From contig JANRJY010000015.1 in assembly GCA_033763735.1 (NCBI GenBank), positions 1 to 52,583 on the forward strand: DNA of 52,583 bases, written 5' to 3'. Under the pieces are notes generated by a model. The model ran no database searches, was not told the origin of the DNA, and saw nothing but the letters and a program-made list of their open reading frames with translations. This document shows positions 8,592 to 17,807 of this stretch, in pieces. The translations under genes and the position numbers were made by a program. The stretch is from JANRJY01 sp033763735 (lineage in GTDB: Bacteria; Bacteroidota; Bacteroidia; Cytophagales; UBA9547). Within the stretch, counting starts at the first letter, position 1, and the number at the start of each line of letters is the position of its first letter.

Positions 8592-9557
8592 TTAGCTGTT
8601 ACTATCAAACATGGAATCTTGTGAAGATTTGTCGTAGGCTTTAATTATTTCTTTAACCAAAGGATGTCTTGATACATCTCTGCCATCCAAATAAACAAAT
8701 GCTATTCCTTTCACATTTTTTAGTATTTCAGTTGCATGAATCAATCCGGATTTTTGTTTGCGAGGCAAATCTATCTGAGTCATATCACCCGTAATTATAG
8801 CCTTACTTCCTTGCCCTAAACGAGTAAGAAACATCTTTAATTGCATGGGTGTGGTATTTTGCGCTTCGTCAAGCAAAATAAAAGCATTACTTAATGTACG
8901 ACCACGCATATATGCGAGAGGAGCAATTTCAATGGTGTTGGCTTCTTGATATTGTTTGAGCTTTTCAGGTTCAAGCATATCTGCCAACGAATCGTAGATG
9001 GGTCTGATATATGGATCTATTTTTTCTTTCAAGTCACCTGGAAGGAAGCCCAAATTTTCACCTGCTTCAACGGCTGGACGTGTTACTACTACTCTTTTTA
9101 CCCATTTATTTTTTAAGGCTCTCACAGCTAATGCCACCGAAACAAAGGTTTTCCCTGTACCTGCCGGACCTATAGCAAATACCAAATCATTACTCTCTAT
9201 GGCTTCTACTATTTTGGCTTGATTTGCTGACTTTGGTTTGATTACCACGCCTTTTGGCCCATGGATTATGAAGTCATCCAAAGACATATTCCCATTGTTA
9301 CCACTAAATGGTGTTAGATAATCTTGGACTATTTCTTTATTAATTTCTCCATATTTCAAATAATGCTCAATCATTGATTCAAGCGTGAGATACACCCTTT
9401 CTACATCTGCTTCTTTTCCATTGAGTTTTATTTCATCGCCTCTAGAAGTAATTTTTATGGAAGGAAATGCAGAAGAAATTTCTTTAATATGCATATTTTC
9501 AACCCCTAGTAATTCTACCAAAGGAACATCCTCAATTCGTAATATCTTTTCTATCAA
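8592..9557 (-). CDS. PhoH-like ATPase
   Basis: This 321-residue cytoplasmic P-loop ATPase has Walker A GPAGTGKT (130-137), Walker B LLDEAQN (DEAQ at 230-233) and the GDMTQIDLPR motif, all standard for the PhoH/YbeZ family. The N-terminal 90 residues look like the KH-type RNA-binding region of this family. Members are linked to RNA processing and ribosome maturation, but the exact reaction is not settled. It starts 27 bp after ppk1 and ends 7 bp before the protease ATG, so it sits in the middle of the ppk1-phoH-protease-comEC cluster. Confidence 0.95.
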   Translation of the reverse strand: MIEKILRIEDVPLVELLGVENMHIKEISSAFPSIKITSRGDEIKLNGKEADVERVYLTLESMIEHYLKYGEINKEIVQDYLTPFSGNNGNMSLDDFIIHGPKGVVIKPKSANQAKIVEAIESNDLVFAIGPAGTGKTFVSVALAVRALKNKWVKRVVVTRPAVEAGENLGFLPGDLKEKIDPYIRPIYDSLADMLEPEKLKQYQEANTIEIAPLAYMRGRTLSNAFILLDEAQNTTPMQLKMFLTRLGQGSKAIITGDMTQIDLPRKQKSGLIHATEILKNVKGIAFVYLDGRDVSRHPLVKEIIKAYDKSSQDSMFDSNS

Positions 9558-9584
9558 CTAATGGTGTCTTTACTATGTGCGATA

Positions 9585-11735
9585 CTAAACTGAAGCTTCA
9601 ACCGTGTTTTGTTTTTTTGCCTTTTCCTTTTTTGAGAAATATTGCAATAAATCCGTAAAGTCTTCAGGTTTTACTTTATAAAATTCGGAATGTACATTGA
9701 AAGGAGGTAGTTGGTTTGAGACTTTTATATAGTTTCCATCTTCTTTCATTTTATAAGCATTGACATTATCCTTAAGGTTATAGGCCAATATATTGATTAC
9801 TTCTTTTTTTACTTTTTCATCCACTATTAAATACAAGGACTCTATTCTTCTATCAAAGCTTCGTACCATTGCATCGGCACTTCCACTATATACCAAAGAA
9901 TTACCATTATTATGAAAATAATACACTCTTGCATGTTCCAGATAATCACCCACAATTGAATAGACTTCAATATTTGAACTTAATCCTGCGCGTCCCGGAC
10001 GTATACAACATATGCCTCTAACAATGAGTTTGACAGTAACTCCTGCTTCTGATGCTTTGTATATTTCATCCATTATATCATTGTCTTGCAAGGAATTAAC
10101 CTTCCACACAATTCCGGCTACTAATCCTTTTTTAGCATTTTCGACCTCATTTCTGATTAACTGAATCAGCTGCTTTCGCATGTTATGCGGTGCAGTAATC
10201 AAGTACTGATAGTTTTCAGGATTGGAATGACCGGTTATAACATTGAAGAATTCTGAAACGTCATTTGCATATGCTTCATTAGTACTTAACAATCCTAAAT
10301 CCGTATAAAACTTCGAAGTGATTTCGTTATAATTCCCGGAAGAAATATGGACATATCTCGTAATTCTATGACCTTCTTCTTGCCTTACAATTAGCATAAG
10401 TTTGGTATGAGTTTTATACTTTCCAACACCATAAATAACGAAACAACCGGCTTTTTGAAGTTTTTCAGCCTCCGACATATTTTGTTCTTCATCAAATCGG
10501 GCTTTCACTTCAAATAATACTGAAACGTGCTTACCATTATTTGCAGCTTTGAGCAACGCATTGGCTATTCTGGATTCTTTTGCTAATCGATATATGGTAA
10601 TCTTTATTGCAAGTACACCGGGATCATTTGCAGCCATCTCCACGAGTTGAACTAAAGGTTCCATTGAGTTGTATGGCAAATGCATTAATAAATCTTTGTG
10701 CTTTAAATACTCAAAAAGATTTTCATGTTCGGTATTTTCGTAGCTAAGTGGCGGAACGGGTTTTGGTAAGGATGGAATTTTGGAGCGAAATTCTTCATGA
10801 CGCATGATTTGACCTAAGCCAGTAAAATCGATGAGTCCTTTGTTTTCAAACAAATTAAATTCGTCTAATTCAAATTTGTCCAACAAGGTATTAATCAGCA
10901 ACTTAGAAGCATTAGGCTCAATTTCAACGCGTACAACCCTCGCTGTTTTACGTGTATTGAGTTTCTTTTTCATTTCTTCCAAAAAGTTAGTGTCCGTGTC
11001 CTCTACATCTTCTGTAAAATCACCATTTCTCGTAATACGAAGCAATGAAACAGACTCTATTTCTACGTTTCTGAACATTTTTTGAATTTGCCAACGAATA
11101 ATTTCCTCAATAGGTAAAAACAAGATCTTCTCTGGAGTGGCTATCTCATAAAATCGAGGCAAATTGGTGGGAACTTGAACAAATGTCAATTTGGTTTCTT
11201 CTTTTACACCTTTTCCATCTTTGGTAAGTACTGCAAAAGAAAGTACTTTGTTCATAAGCATTGGAAACGCATGTGTATTGTCGTACAACATGGGTGTGAG
11301 CATTGGAAAAATGGCTTTTGTAAAATATTTAAATACCATTTCACGATGCTCGTCTTTTATTTCGTTAATATTTACAATTTTAAAACCATTTTTTTCAAAT
11401 TCAGGCTGTAAATCAGACAAATAATAATGATTAAGTTCCTGAACAAACTGATTTATATCTATTAATAATTTTTTGCGAAATTGATGTGCATTTAACCCCG
11501 AGTAGTCAATTCTATCGCGATTAAAATCAATATAATTGTAGAGTGACCCCACGCGTATCATAAAGAATTCATCCAAATTAGAGCTGGCAATAGCCATAAA
11601 TTTTAACCTGTCAAATATGACTCTGCTACTGTTTTTGGCTTGATCAAATACTCTAAAGTTAAATTTCAACCAACTTAAATCACGGCTTACATATATACTT
11701 TTGTCAATTGTTTTTTCGTCACGCTGCGTTATCAT
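9585..11735 (-). CDS. ppk1: Polyphosphate kinase 1
   Basis: At 716 residues this is a full-length PPK1, which reversibly moves the gamma-phosphate of ATP onto polyphosphate. The N-terminal signature DLSWLKFNFRVFDQA (19-33) and SSNLDEFFMIRVG (51-63) are present. The autophosphorylated His is H443 in KTHTKL, and the second essential His is H601 in LEHARVYYFH. The start is an ATG. It is the first gene of the minus-strand cluster and faces the divergent membrane-protein gene at 11863 across 127 bp. Confidence 0.97.
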   Translation of the reverse strand: MITQRDEKTIDKSIYVSRDLSWLKFNFRVFDQAKNSSRVIFDRLKFMAIASSNLDEFFMIRVGSLYNYIDFNRDRIDYSGLNAHQFRKKLLIDINQFVQELNHYYLSDLQPEFEKNGFKIVNINEIKDEHREMVFKYFTKAIFPMLTPMLYDNTHAFPMLMNKVLSFAVLTKDGKGVKEETKLTFVQVPTNLPRFYEIATPEKILFLPIEEIIRWQIQKMFRNVEIESVSLLRITRNGDFTEDVEDTDTNFLEEMKKKLNTRKTARVVRVEIEPNASKLLINTLLDKFELDEFNLFENKGLIDFTGLGQIMRHEEFRSKIPSLPKPVPPLSYENTEHENLFEYLKHKDLLMHLPYNSMEPLVQLVEMAANDPGVLAIKITIYRLAKESRIANALLKAANNGKHVSVLFEVKARFDEEQNMSEAEKLQKAGCFVIYGVGKYKTHTKLMLIVRQEEGHRITRYVHISSGNYNEITSKFYTDLGLLSTNEAYANDVSEFFNVITGHSNPENYQYLITAPHNMRKQLIQLIRNEVENAKKGLVAGIVWKVNSLQDNDIMDEIYKASEAGVTVKLIVRGICCIRPGRAGLSSNIEVYSIVGDYLEHARVYYFHNNGNSLVYSGSADAMVRSFDRRIESLYLIVDEKVKKEVINILAYNLKDNVNAYKMKEDGNYIKVSNQLPPFNVHSEFYKVKPEDFTDLLQYFSKKEKAKKQNTVEASV

Positions 11736-11819
11736 TCTGTTAATCAGGTATTTATAAATTTTTAGAAATCAAAAATTTCTTTTATGCTACTTTGCAAAAT
11801 CAGATTACGAATATAGAAA

Positions 11820-11827
11820 TATATTTG
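11820..11827 (+). promoter_or_regulatory. Promoter -7 box, Bacteroidota type
   Basis: TATATTTG matches TAnnTTTG and lies 35 bp before the ATG at 11863. A TTTG at 11791-11794 could be the -33 element, but the 25-bp spacing is longer than usual. Confidence 0.45.
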
Positions 11828-11862
11828 TTAAGCAAATATTAAAATATTACATCTCATTTATA

Positions 11863-12483
11863 ATGTTTAAAACTTTATCTGTCGCTATTTCCATTTTACT
11901 TCATCCTTTTTTAATTCCGGTATATATATATACTGTAATTGTTTTGTGTACTCCTTATTTATTACCTCCCTTGCCATTTGCTACAATGATTATGTTTTTG
12001 GTGTTTATGCTAATAATTTGCTTTATTATACCTGCATTGCTCATATTCATTATGTATCGTTTACGTTTAATTGAATCTTTGCACCTTAATGAAATTACGG
12101 ATAGAATTAAAGCTTTTTTTTGTACTATTCCAATATATGTACTTTCTGTTTACGTCATGTATTCAAAGTTTCAATTTACAGGATTAGCTATGGCAATTCA
12201 AAGTACCGTTTTAATTAGCATGTTTGTTTCCGGGATTATTACTTTTTTTTGGAAAATAAGTCTACACAGTATGTCGGTAACAGGATTGGTATATTTTGTG
12301 GGATACTTGGCCGCTGTATATAAAATCGAGCTTTTATATTTCACTTTTTTGATTTTGTTAATTGTTGCCGGACTATTAATGTCAGCAAGACTTTATTTAG
12401 GGGCACATAATCTCTCTCAAATTGGAGCAGGAATGTTTTTAGGATTGTTTTTATCTGTATTTGGCACCTTATTTTTTATATAA
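11863..12483 (+). CDS. Integral membrane protein, PAP2-like remnant fold
   Basis: A 206-residue, very hydrophobic protein with about six transmembrane helices and an ATG start. Near the C-terminus ARLYLGAHNLSQIGAG resembles the third motif of PAP2-type phosphatases (SRxYLGxHxxxDxxAG), but the final Asp is replaced by Gln and no complete first or second motif is visible. It may be a non-catalytic relative of lipid phosphatases, or the resemblance may be structural only. Function is unknown. It is transcribed divergently from ppk1 and converges with a decayed gene. Confidence 0.7.
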   Translation: MFKTLSVAISILLHPFLIPVYIYTVIVLCTPYLLPPLPFATMIMFLVFMLIICFIIPALLIFIMYRLRLIESLHLNEITDRIKAFFCTIPIYVLSVYVMYSKFQFTGLAMAIQSTVLISMFVSGIITFFWKISLHSMSVTGLVYFVGYLAAVYKIELLYFTFLILLIVAGLLMSARLYLGAHNLSQIGAGMFLGLFLSVFGTLFFI

Positions 12484-12499
12484 GGTTATTTCTTTTTTC

Positions 12500-13339
12500 T
12501 TAGTCAATTGATTTTACTTTTGGGGCTGGCGGTAAAAAATTTTCATTTGTAACTACTTTTTTCCCAGTTTGTGCCTCTAACTTTATTCGTGCATCTTTTG
12601 CTATTTTACCTCCCTTTTTTCCGGCAATTGCATTTTCTTTCAGTCCTTTAGCTTCTTATGTTTCTGCAATTTGTCTGGTAGAAAGTTCAGCCAAAGCTGT
12701 AAAAATTAATTCCGCCTCACTCATGTGATCTCTTAAATTTTGAGATTTTAATCCTTTCAAATCTTTATGTTTTTTTACTGTAATTCCAGTCCATTCCTGA
12801 TGGATGATATTTGTTAACAGTGCAAATTCGTCTGCTTTTTCTACGCCACTTTCTTTCCAATAATCAGTTAATTTATTTCGGGTTTCTTGCCCTGTCATAC
12901 GTTGTTGTATCCACTTTCCGCTGCGCCCTAGTTTCTGCCAATTTTCTCTTGCCCTTTCAATACTCTGTTCAGGATCAGCTATTTCTTGCATTCTTTCATA
13001 TCCAACTTTGGCCAACCATTGTTTGAAAGGCTCGGCTTTGGGTGATGGAATCGATTGGATAATTCTCAGTAATATTTGTGCACTTGCTACATCTGTTTCT
13101 CTCATTTTGCCATCTAGAGATTTTAGTTTCATCTGTCGACAAATTGTCGACAGATCAAGCCCATCTTCAGTTCTAATTCTAATTTTCATTTTGAACCAAT
13201 AATCCCTGGGATTAGTACTATTAGTTAAAATTTCAACGACATCTATTACAGAAAAGTACCATTGTTCTTCTTTTTCATCCCAAATACTTCTTATTTGTTT
13301 GCTCTCAAATAATTTAATTGCACTAATTATTTTTATATA
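12500..13339 (-). pseudogene. BRO-N/DinD-like protein, inactivated by a nonsense codon and loss of the start
   Basis: One minus-strand frame can be read through this stretch and has the usual BRO-N family layout: QIRSIWDEKEEQWYFSVIDV near 13285, KMKIRIRTEDGLDLSTICRQ near 13180, and a Gly/Lys-rich tail (GKKGGKIAKDA) near 12600. An in-frame TAA at 12656-12658 interrupts it where Glu is expected (ETxEAKGL), and the reading continues in frame to a TAA at 12500-12502. Upstream, the conserved N-terminus extends about 45 codons beyond the first ATG (13189), and no ATG, GTG or TTG precedes it before a stop at 13340-13342. Two lesions indicate a pseudogene. The family includes phage antirepressors and DNA-damage-inducible DinD. 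Confidence 0.8.
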
Positions 13340-13458
13340 TTATTTTTTTGAAAATTTAACTTAAAAATACATTCTTTTACATTCCAATTTTCAAATGTTC
13401 ATAACTTCTCTATGTTTTTAATGGAGGCATCGTTCATGATTATTAAATTGCCGATTGA

Positions 13459-15726
13459 ATGGATGCAGAAATGAAAGAATTGCTAGAAGGGCTCAATGAG
13501 CCACAAAGGGAAGCCGTATTGCATACGGAGGGACCTTTGATGATAATAGCCGGAGCTGGTTCAGGCAAAACACGGGTGCTTACTTTTAGAATAGCACATT
13601 TGCTAGCCAAAGGGGTAGATGCTTATAACATTCTCTCTTTGACATTTACTAACAAAGCTGCCAAAGAAATGCGCCAAAGGATTGAGAAATTGGTTGGTCC
13701 GGAAGCAAGAAACCTATGGATGGGCACTTTTCACTCCGTTTTTGCAAGGATATTAAGAGCAGAAGCAACAAAAATCGGTTATCCTTCCAACTTTTCAGTG
13801 TACGATACGGATGATTCCAAGTCTCTCATTAAAAGCATTTTACATGAGCTGAATTTGGATGACAAATTATACAAACCATCCGCAGTACTTTCACGCATTT
13901 CGGGAGCAAAAAACCGATTGGTAAGCTGGCAAGAATATGCCAATAATCCAATTATTCAATCGGATGACGAAAGTGCCCATCGACCAAAAATAGGCATCAT
14001 TTATAAGGCATACGTAGAACGTTGTTTTAAAGCAGGTTGCATGGATTTTGATGATTTGCTGTACAATACTCATTTGCTTTTTCATAAACATCCCGACATT
14101 TTGAACAAGTATCAGCACAGATTTAAATATACAATGGTAGATGAATATCAAGATACCAATTATTCACAGTATTTGATAACCAAGCTATTAGCCGCTGTTA
14201 CCGAAAATATTTGTGTGGTGGGTGATGATGCTCAAAGCATTTATGCCTTTAGAGGGGCTGATATTTCTAATATCTTAAATTTTGAAAAAGACTATCCTGA
14301 CTTAAGAGTAATCAAATTAGAACAAAACTACAGATCGACTAAAACGATTGTAAATATTGCCAATTCAATAATAAAGAATAATCAGGCGCAGCTTCGTAAA
14401 GATGTGTGGACCGATAATGATGAAGGGCATTTGGTGGAATTACTCAAAGCAGGTTCCGACAATGAAGAAGGTCGATTGGTAGCACAATCGATATTCGAAG
14501 AAAAAAACACTAACCATTTATCCAATTCCGACTTTGCCATTTTGTATCGAACCAACTCCCAATCAAGGTCGATGGAGGAAGCGCTAAGGAGGTTGAATAT
14601 CAATTACAAAATCATAGGTGGCTTATCATTTTATCAACGTAAAGAGATAAAAGACCTAATTGCTTACCTAAGATATACCGTAAACCATAATGATGAAGAA
14701 GCACTTAAAAGGATTATCAATTACCCCAAAAGAGGGATAGGTGATGCTACCGTTTCTAAAGTGATGGTAGTGGCCAACGATAATGGCGTTACACTTTGGG
14801 AGGCTTTAGTGAATATTGAAAAATTCATGCCCGGTAGAGTGGCAAATGCTGTAACAGATTTCGTACGATTAATTGAGGCATTTGAGGCAGCTTCTCAAAC
14901 CAAAGATGCCTATGAAGCCGCGAGCCAAATAGCCAAGGAATCGGGGGTTTTGAAAGACTTATATGAGGACAAAACCGTGGAGGGTATGGCTCGGTACGAA
15001 AACCTTCAAGAGTTACTCAATGCCATCAAAGAATTCACGGAGGATGCTGAAAAAGAGGACAAAAGCATGGGTGCATTTTTGCAGGAAGTTTCCTTGTTAA
15101 CCTCTGCCGATTCCAAAGACGATGACAACAACCCTGATTATGTAACGCTAATGACGATTCACATGGCAAAGGGATTGGAGTTCAAAAATGTGTTTATTGT
15201 TGGGTTGGAGGAAGACCTTTTCCCTTCTCAAATGATGTTACAATCCAGAGCCGACCTTGAAGAGGAAAGGAGGTTATTTTACGTAGCGGCAACACGTGCA
15301 GAGAAAAAACTGACATTATCTTATGCACTTTCACGTTACAAATACGGCCGATTACACCAGTGCGAACCCAGTAGGTTTTTGAAAGAAATAGATCAGAAAT
15401 ACATCAAACAAGCGCGCAAAGCACCTCAGGATTTGATGAAAGATGATTTTTTTACGGCTGCAACCAAATTTACCGGCACAGCTAAAAATTTAATCAAGAA
15501 ACCCGAACCGCCAAAACAAGCAGCCGAACATGTAGCTTCACCCGGGTTCAAACCAAGCGATACTACCTTATTGCAACAAGGAAACAAAGTGGAACATCCA
15601 AAGTTTGGATTTGGTACGGTATTAGCTATTGAAGCATCCTCCAACGAACGAAAAGCCAAAATAGCCTTTGATACGGTTGGTGAAAAAACGCTTCTGCTTA
15701 GCTTTGCTAAGTTGATGATTGTGTAA
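13459..15726 (+). CDS. pcrA: PcrA/UvrD-type superfamily 1 DNA helicase
   Basis: This 755-residue helicase shows motif I AGAGSGKT (31-38), motif Ia LTFTNKAAKEM, motif II DEYQDTN (228-234), motif III GDDAQSIYAFRGA (255-267) and the late motifs LMTIHMAKGLEFKNV and RLFYVAATRAEK. A C-terminal Tudor-like patch (VEHPKFGFGTVLAIE) matches the RNA-polymerase-binding end of PcrA/UvrD proteins. Expected roles are 3'-5' unwinding in nucleotide excision and mismatch repair and clearing of stalled complexes. The start is the ATG giving MDAEMKELLEGLN. Confidence 0.96.
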   Translation: MDAEMKELLEGLNEPQREAVLHTEGPLMIIAGAGSGKTRVLTFRIAHLLAKGVDAYNILSLTFTNKAAKEMRQRIEKLVGPEARNLWMGTFHSVFARILRAEATKIGYPSNFSVYDTDDSKSLIKSILHELNLDDKLYKPSAVLSRISGAKNRLVSWQEYANNPIIQSDDESAHRPKIGIIYKAYVERCFKAGCMDFDDLLYNTHLLFHKHPDILNKYQHRFKYTMVDEYQDTNYSQYLITKLLAAVTENICVVGDDAQSIYAFRGADISNILNFEKDYPDLRVIKLEQNYRSTKTIVNIANSIIKNNQAQLRKDVWTDNDEGHLVELLKAGSDNEEGRLVAQSIFEEKNTNHLSNSDFAILYRTNSQSRSMEEALRRLNINYKIIGGLSFYQRKEIKDLIAYLRYTVNHNDEEALKRIINYPKRGIGDATVSKVMVVANDNGVTLWEALVNIEKFMPGRVANAVTDFVRLIEAFEAASQTKDAYEAASQIAKESGVLKDLYEDKTVEGMARYENLQELLNAIKEFTEDAEKEDKSMGAFLQEVSLLTSADSKDDDNNPDYVTLMTIHMAKGLEFKNVFIVGLEEDLFPSQMMLQSRADLEEERRLFYVAATRAEKKLTLSYALSRYKYGRLHQCEPSRFLKEIDQKYIKQARKAPQDLMKDDFFTAATKFTGTAKNLIKKPEPPKQAAEHVASPGFKPSDTTLLQQGNKVEHPKFGFGTVLAIEASSNERKAKIAFDTVGEKTLLLSFAKLMIV

Positions 15727-15746
15727 ATGAGAAATACTTCTTCACA

Positions 15747-15773
15747 GTAGGTTGCTTTTTCAGAAATCTGCGT
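15747..15773. repeat. Short hairpin repeat, copy 1
   Basis: GTAGGTTGCTTTTTCAGAAA followed by TCTGCGT resembles the copy at 17033-17060. The pairing is weaker (AGGTT with AAATCT, using wobble pairs). It lies in the 98-bp gap between convergent genes and may be a degraded REP-like element. Confidence 0.35.
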
Positions 15774-15824
15774 TTGAAGCCAAGTTAAGGTTAAAAGCAT
15801 GTGAAATACAAATACTATCTAACA

Positions 15825-16892
15825 TTACTTTTCTAGCACTTCCACAAATGCTAAAAGTTGTGTTGAATATTTATAAATTTCATCTAGTGTATTAATTTCT
15901 ACTTTATTTTCGATTCTTTGATCGTTAAATATTCCTAGAAATTTCTTTTTGCCATTCAAATGAAGCCGACAAATAGTTTTTCTATTATTATCGTCAAGAA
16001 GAATTGAAAAATATGTTTGAGCATCTCTATATACAATTCTTGAACCATCGACTCTTTGTCTCAAAATTGCCTTAACAATATAAAAGCCTTCCATTTCTTC
16101 AACAGTTGTTTCAATATTGCTTTCTTTAGCCACAATTGTTTCCTGCTCAAGTTGTTCTTTTTGTTGGTTATTTATTTCTACTTCTTTATTTAGGGCTGCT
16201 TTAAGCCTATCTGTGATTAAATCACTAATATATTGATGGATTGATTTTTTAATTAATGCTGTGAATTGTTCCAAAACTTTAGCAGTAATAACACTAGGGT
16301 AAACTTGCTTTGCAAAATGTTTTACAAAATTCTCTGTTGGATTATTTAGTTCTTGATTGAGTAAAAGCTTTAATTCGCCTGTATATTTAAGCTCACTTGC
16401 AGTTGTAACTATTGATTCAATATTAAAATACGATTTATGAAATTTTTTAAGTTCTTCAACTTCATTTTCTCTAATATCTGTTATATCAAATTCAAGAAAA
16501 GGTTTTTCATCCATTTTGTTAGGTTCAACTAAGTCAGAATAAAAACGATAAATTATACCATTAGTTAATACTCCGAATTTTGATTTAGAAACATGAAAAT
16601 ATCGTAATAGTTGATTGTCATGTAAACTTAAATTCTGATTCCAGTGTTTACATTCAATTAGAATTGTTATATGACCGTCTTTAAATATTGCGTAATCAAT
16701 TTTTTCCCCTTTTTTTGTTCCTATGTCAGAAATAAATTCAGGAACAACTTCTGAAGGATTAAAAATATCATAACCTAAACATTGAATAAAAGGCATGACT
16801 AATGCTGTTTTTGTTGCTTCTTCAGTCTGAATTTGGTCTTTAATTTTATTAACTCTATCTCCAATTTGTTTAATCTGATCTTTAAAGTCCAT
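15825..16892 (-). CDS. Orphan type I restriction HsdR N-terminal-domain protein (PD-(D/E)XK nuclease-like)
   Basis: The 355-residue product begins with the HsdR-N pattern QTEEATKTALVMPFIQCLGYD. It carries a PD-(D/E)XK core with Asp66 (GEKIDYAIF) and Glu80/Lys82 (ILIECKHW), then the QLLRYFHVSKSKFGVLTNG region. No helicase domain follows and no hsdM or hsdS gene is nearby, so this is the stand-alone form. Such proteins are often suspected to act in defence against foreign DNA, but substrate and partners are unknown. The C-terminal third is a predicted coiled coil plus a beta-rich end. The neighbouring VapBC pair makes this a small accessory patch. Confidence 0.8.
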   Translation of the reverse strand: MDFKDQIKQIGDRVNKIKDQIQTEEATKTALVMPFIQCLGYDIFNPSEVVPEFISDIGTKKGEKIDYAIFKDGHITILIECKHWNQNLSLHDNQLLRYFHVSKSKFGVLTNGIIYRFYSDLVEPNKMDEKPFLEFDITDIRENEVEELKKFHKSYFNIESIVTTASELKYTGELKLLLNQELNNPTENFVKHFAKQVYPSVITAKVLEQFTALIKKSIHQYISDLITDRLKAALNKEVEINNQQKEQLEQETIVAKESNIETTVEEMEGFYIVKAILRQRVDGSRIVYRDAQTYFSILLDDNNRKTICRLHLNGKKKFLGIFNDQRIENKVEINTLDEIYKYSTQLLAFVEVLEK

Positions 16893-17032
16893 ACACTTTT
16901 AGTTATTAGAATTATATTTATAAATTAATACTCTCTTAAACTGCTAATATAAAGCACAAAATGGCATATCTACAAATAATTAGTATGTAAAAGAATAATC
17001 AATAAATGAATTGTTTATTATTTCTCTTCGGG

Positions 17033-17060
17033 GTAGGGTTTCTTTTTCAGAACCCTGCGT
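17033..17060. repeat. Short hairpin repeat, copy 2
   Basis: GTAGGGTT (17033-17040) pairs with AACCCTGC (17051-17058) around TCTTTTTCAG, with one G-T wobble. No T tract follows on either strand, so it is not a standard terminator. It resembles the copy at 15747 and loosely the terminator at 154, suggesting a dispersed intergenic repeat. Confidence 0.4.
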
Positions 17061-17116
17061 GATTAAGGCATTATTTCTATCGCAAATATCCTTCTGAGAA
17101 TTAATACTCTTTTACT

Positions 17117-17124
17117 TAGTTTTG
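17117..17124 (+). promoter_or_regulatory. Promoter -7 box for the toxin-antitoxin genes
   Basis: TAGTTTTG matches TAnnTTTG and lies 46 bp before the antitoxin ATG. No good TTTG -33 element is seen, only TTCTG at 17092-17096. Confidence 0.4.
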
Positions 17125-17170
17125 TGAAATTGATGATTAATATCTAAATTTAATCCTTCATTGATTTAAC

Positions 17171-17422
17171 ATGCAAGCAATAGAATTTGATACTACAATT
17201 AAAGATGGAATGATACGCATCCCTTCAAATTACATGAAAGGAATGACAGATAAAGTTAGGGTAATTGTTTTATCAAAAGAAAATAGCACGAAGAAATCAA
17301 AGGAAGAAACAAGTAATGCAATTGATAGTTTTTTTGAAGCCGCCGGTATTTGGAAAGACCGAAATGATATTAATCCAAAAGAATTGCGAGAAAATGGATG
17401 GAAAAAGAGAATGGCTAAATGA
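17171..17422 (+). CDS. Antitoxin of a VapBC-type pair
   Basis: An 83-residue protein whose N-terminal half (AIEFDTTIKDGMIRIPSNYM) has the short beta pattern of AbrB/DUF2281-like antitoxins, which bind operator DNA. The C-terminal half (FFEAAGIWKDRNDINPKELR) resembles the toxin-wrapping segment of such antitoxins. Its stop overlaps the start of the PIN toxin by 4 bp (ATGA), the usual antitoxin-first order, which suggests translational coupling and autoregulation. Family placement is inferred from size, composition and position. Confidence 0.75.
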   Translation: MQAIEFDTTIKDGMIRIPSNYMKGMTDKVRVIVLSKENSTKKSKEETSNAIDSFFEAAGIWKDRNDINPKELRENGWKKRMAK

Positions 17423-17805
17423 TACTTTGTGATACTAACATTATTATTGATTTACTTAAATTCGATAATGAGCTTGTAAAGCAAAATTATTCTCAAATTG
17501 GAGCAAAAAACCTTGCGATAAATCCAATAATTTTTGCAGAAATATTCAGGGGAATTAAAAAGAATGAAAGCAAAATAGTTCTAAAACATTTGTCTGCATA
17601 TAATCTTTTGAAATTTACACCGGAGGTTACGGATATTTTTATAGAATTGATCCGAAAATATGCGCACAGCCACAATAATGATTCACAAATACCGGATTTG
17701 TTGATAGCAGCAACTGCAATTCATTATAATTGTGAATTATATACAAAAAATATAAAAGACTTTACTTTTATAGAGGAATTGAAAATTTATAATCCAATAG
17801 AATAA
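17419..17805 (+). CDS. PIN-domain toxin (VapC-like ribonuclease)
   Basis: At 128 residues this is a complete PIN domain. The acidic active-site residues are at Asp5 (ILCDTNIIIDLL), Glu41 (FAEIFRG), Asp93 (QIPDLLIAATA) and Asp114 (NIKDF). VapC toxins are Mg-dependent RNases that typically cut tRNA or rRNA when the labile antitoxin is lost. The gene overlaps the antitoxin by 4 bp. Only 2 bp separate it from hisIE, so the module and a biosynthetic gene probably share a transcript. Confidence 0.88.
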   Translation: MILCDTNIIIDLLKFDNELVKQNYSQIGAKNLAINPIIFAEIFRGIKKNESKIVLKHLSAYNLLKFTPEVTDIFIELIRKYAHSHNNDSQIPDLLIAATAIHYNCELYTKNIKDFTFIEELKIYNPIE

Positions 17806-17807
17806 GT

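Noticed and set aside
8585..8608. TTG start giving an eight-residue longer M43 protease
   Set aside because: It would overlap phoH, and the ATG at 8584 begins exactly at a normal signal peptide.
11863..12483. Active PAP2 lipid phosphatase
   Set aside because: Only the third motif is visible and its Asp is Gln, so catalysis is unlikely.
12656..13189. Intact 177-residue BRO-family protein
   Set aside because: Conserved coding sequence continues in frame beyond both ends, so this is only the middle of a broken gene.
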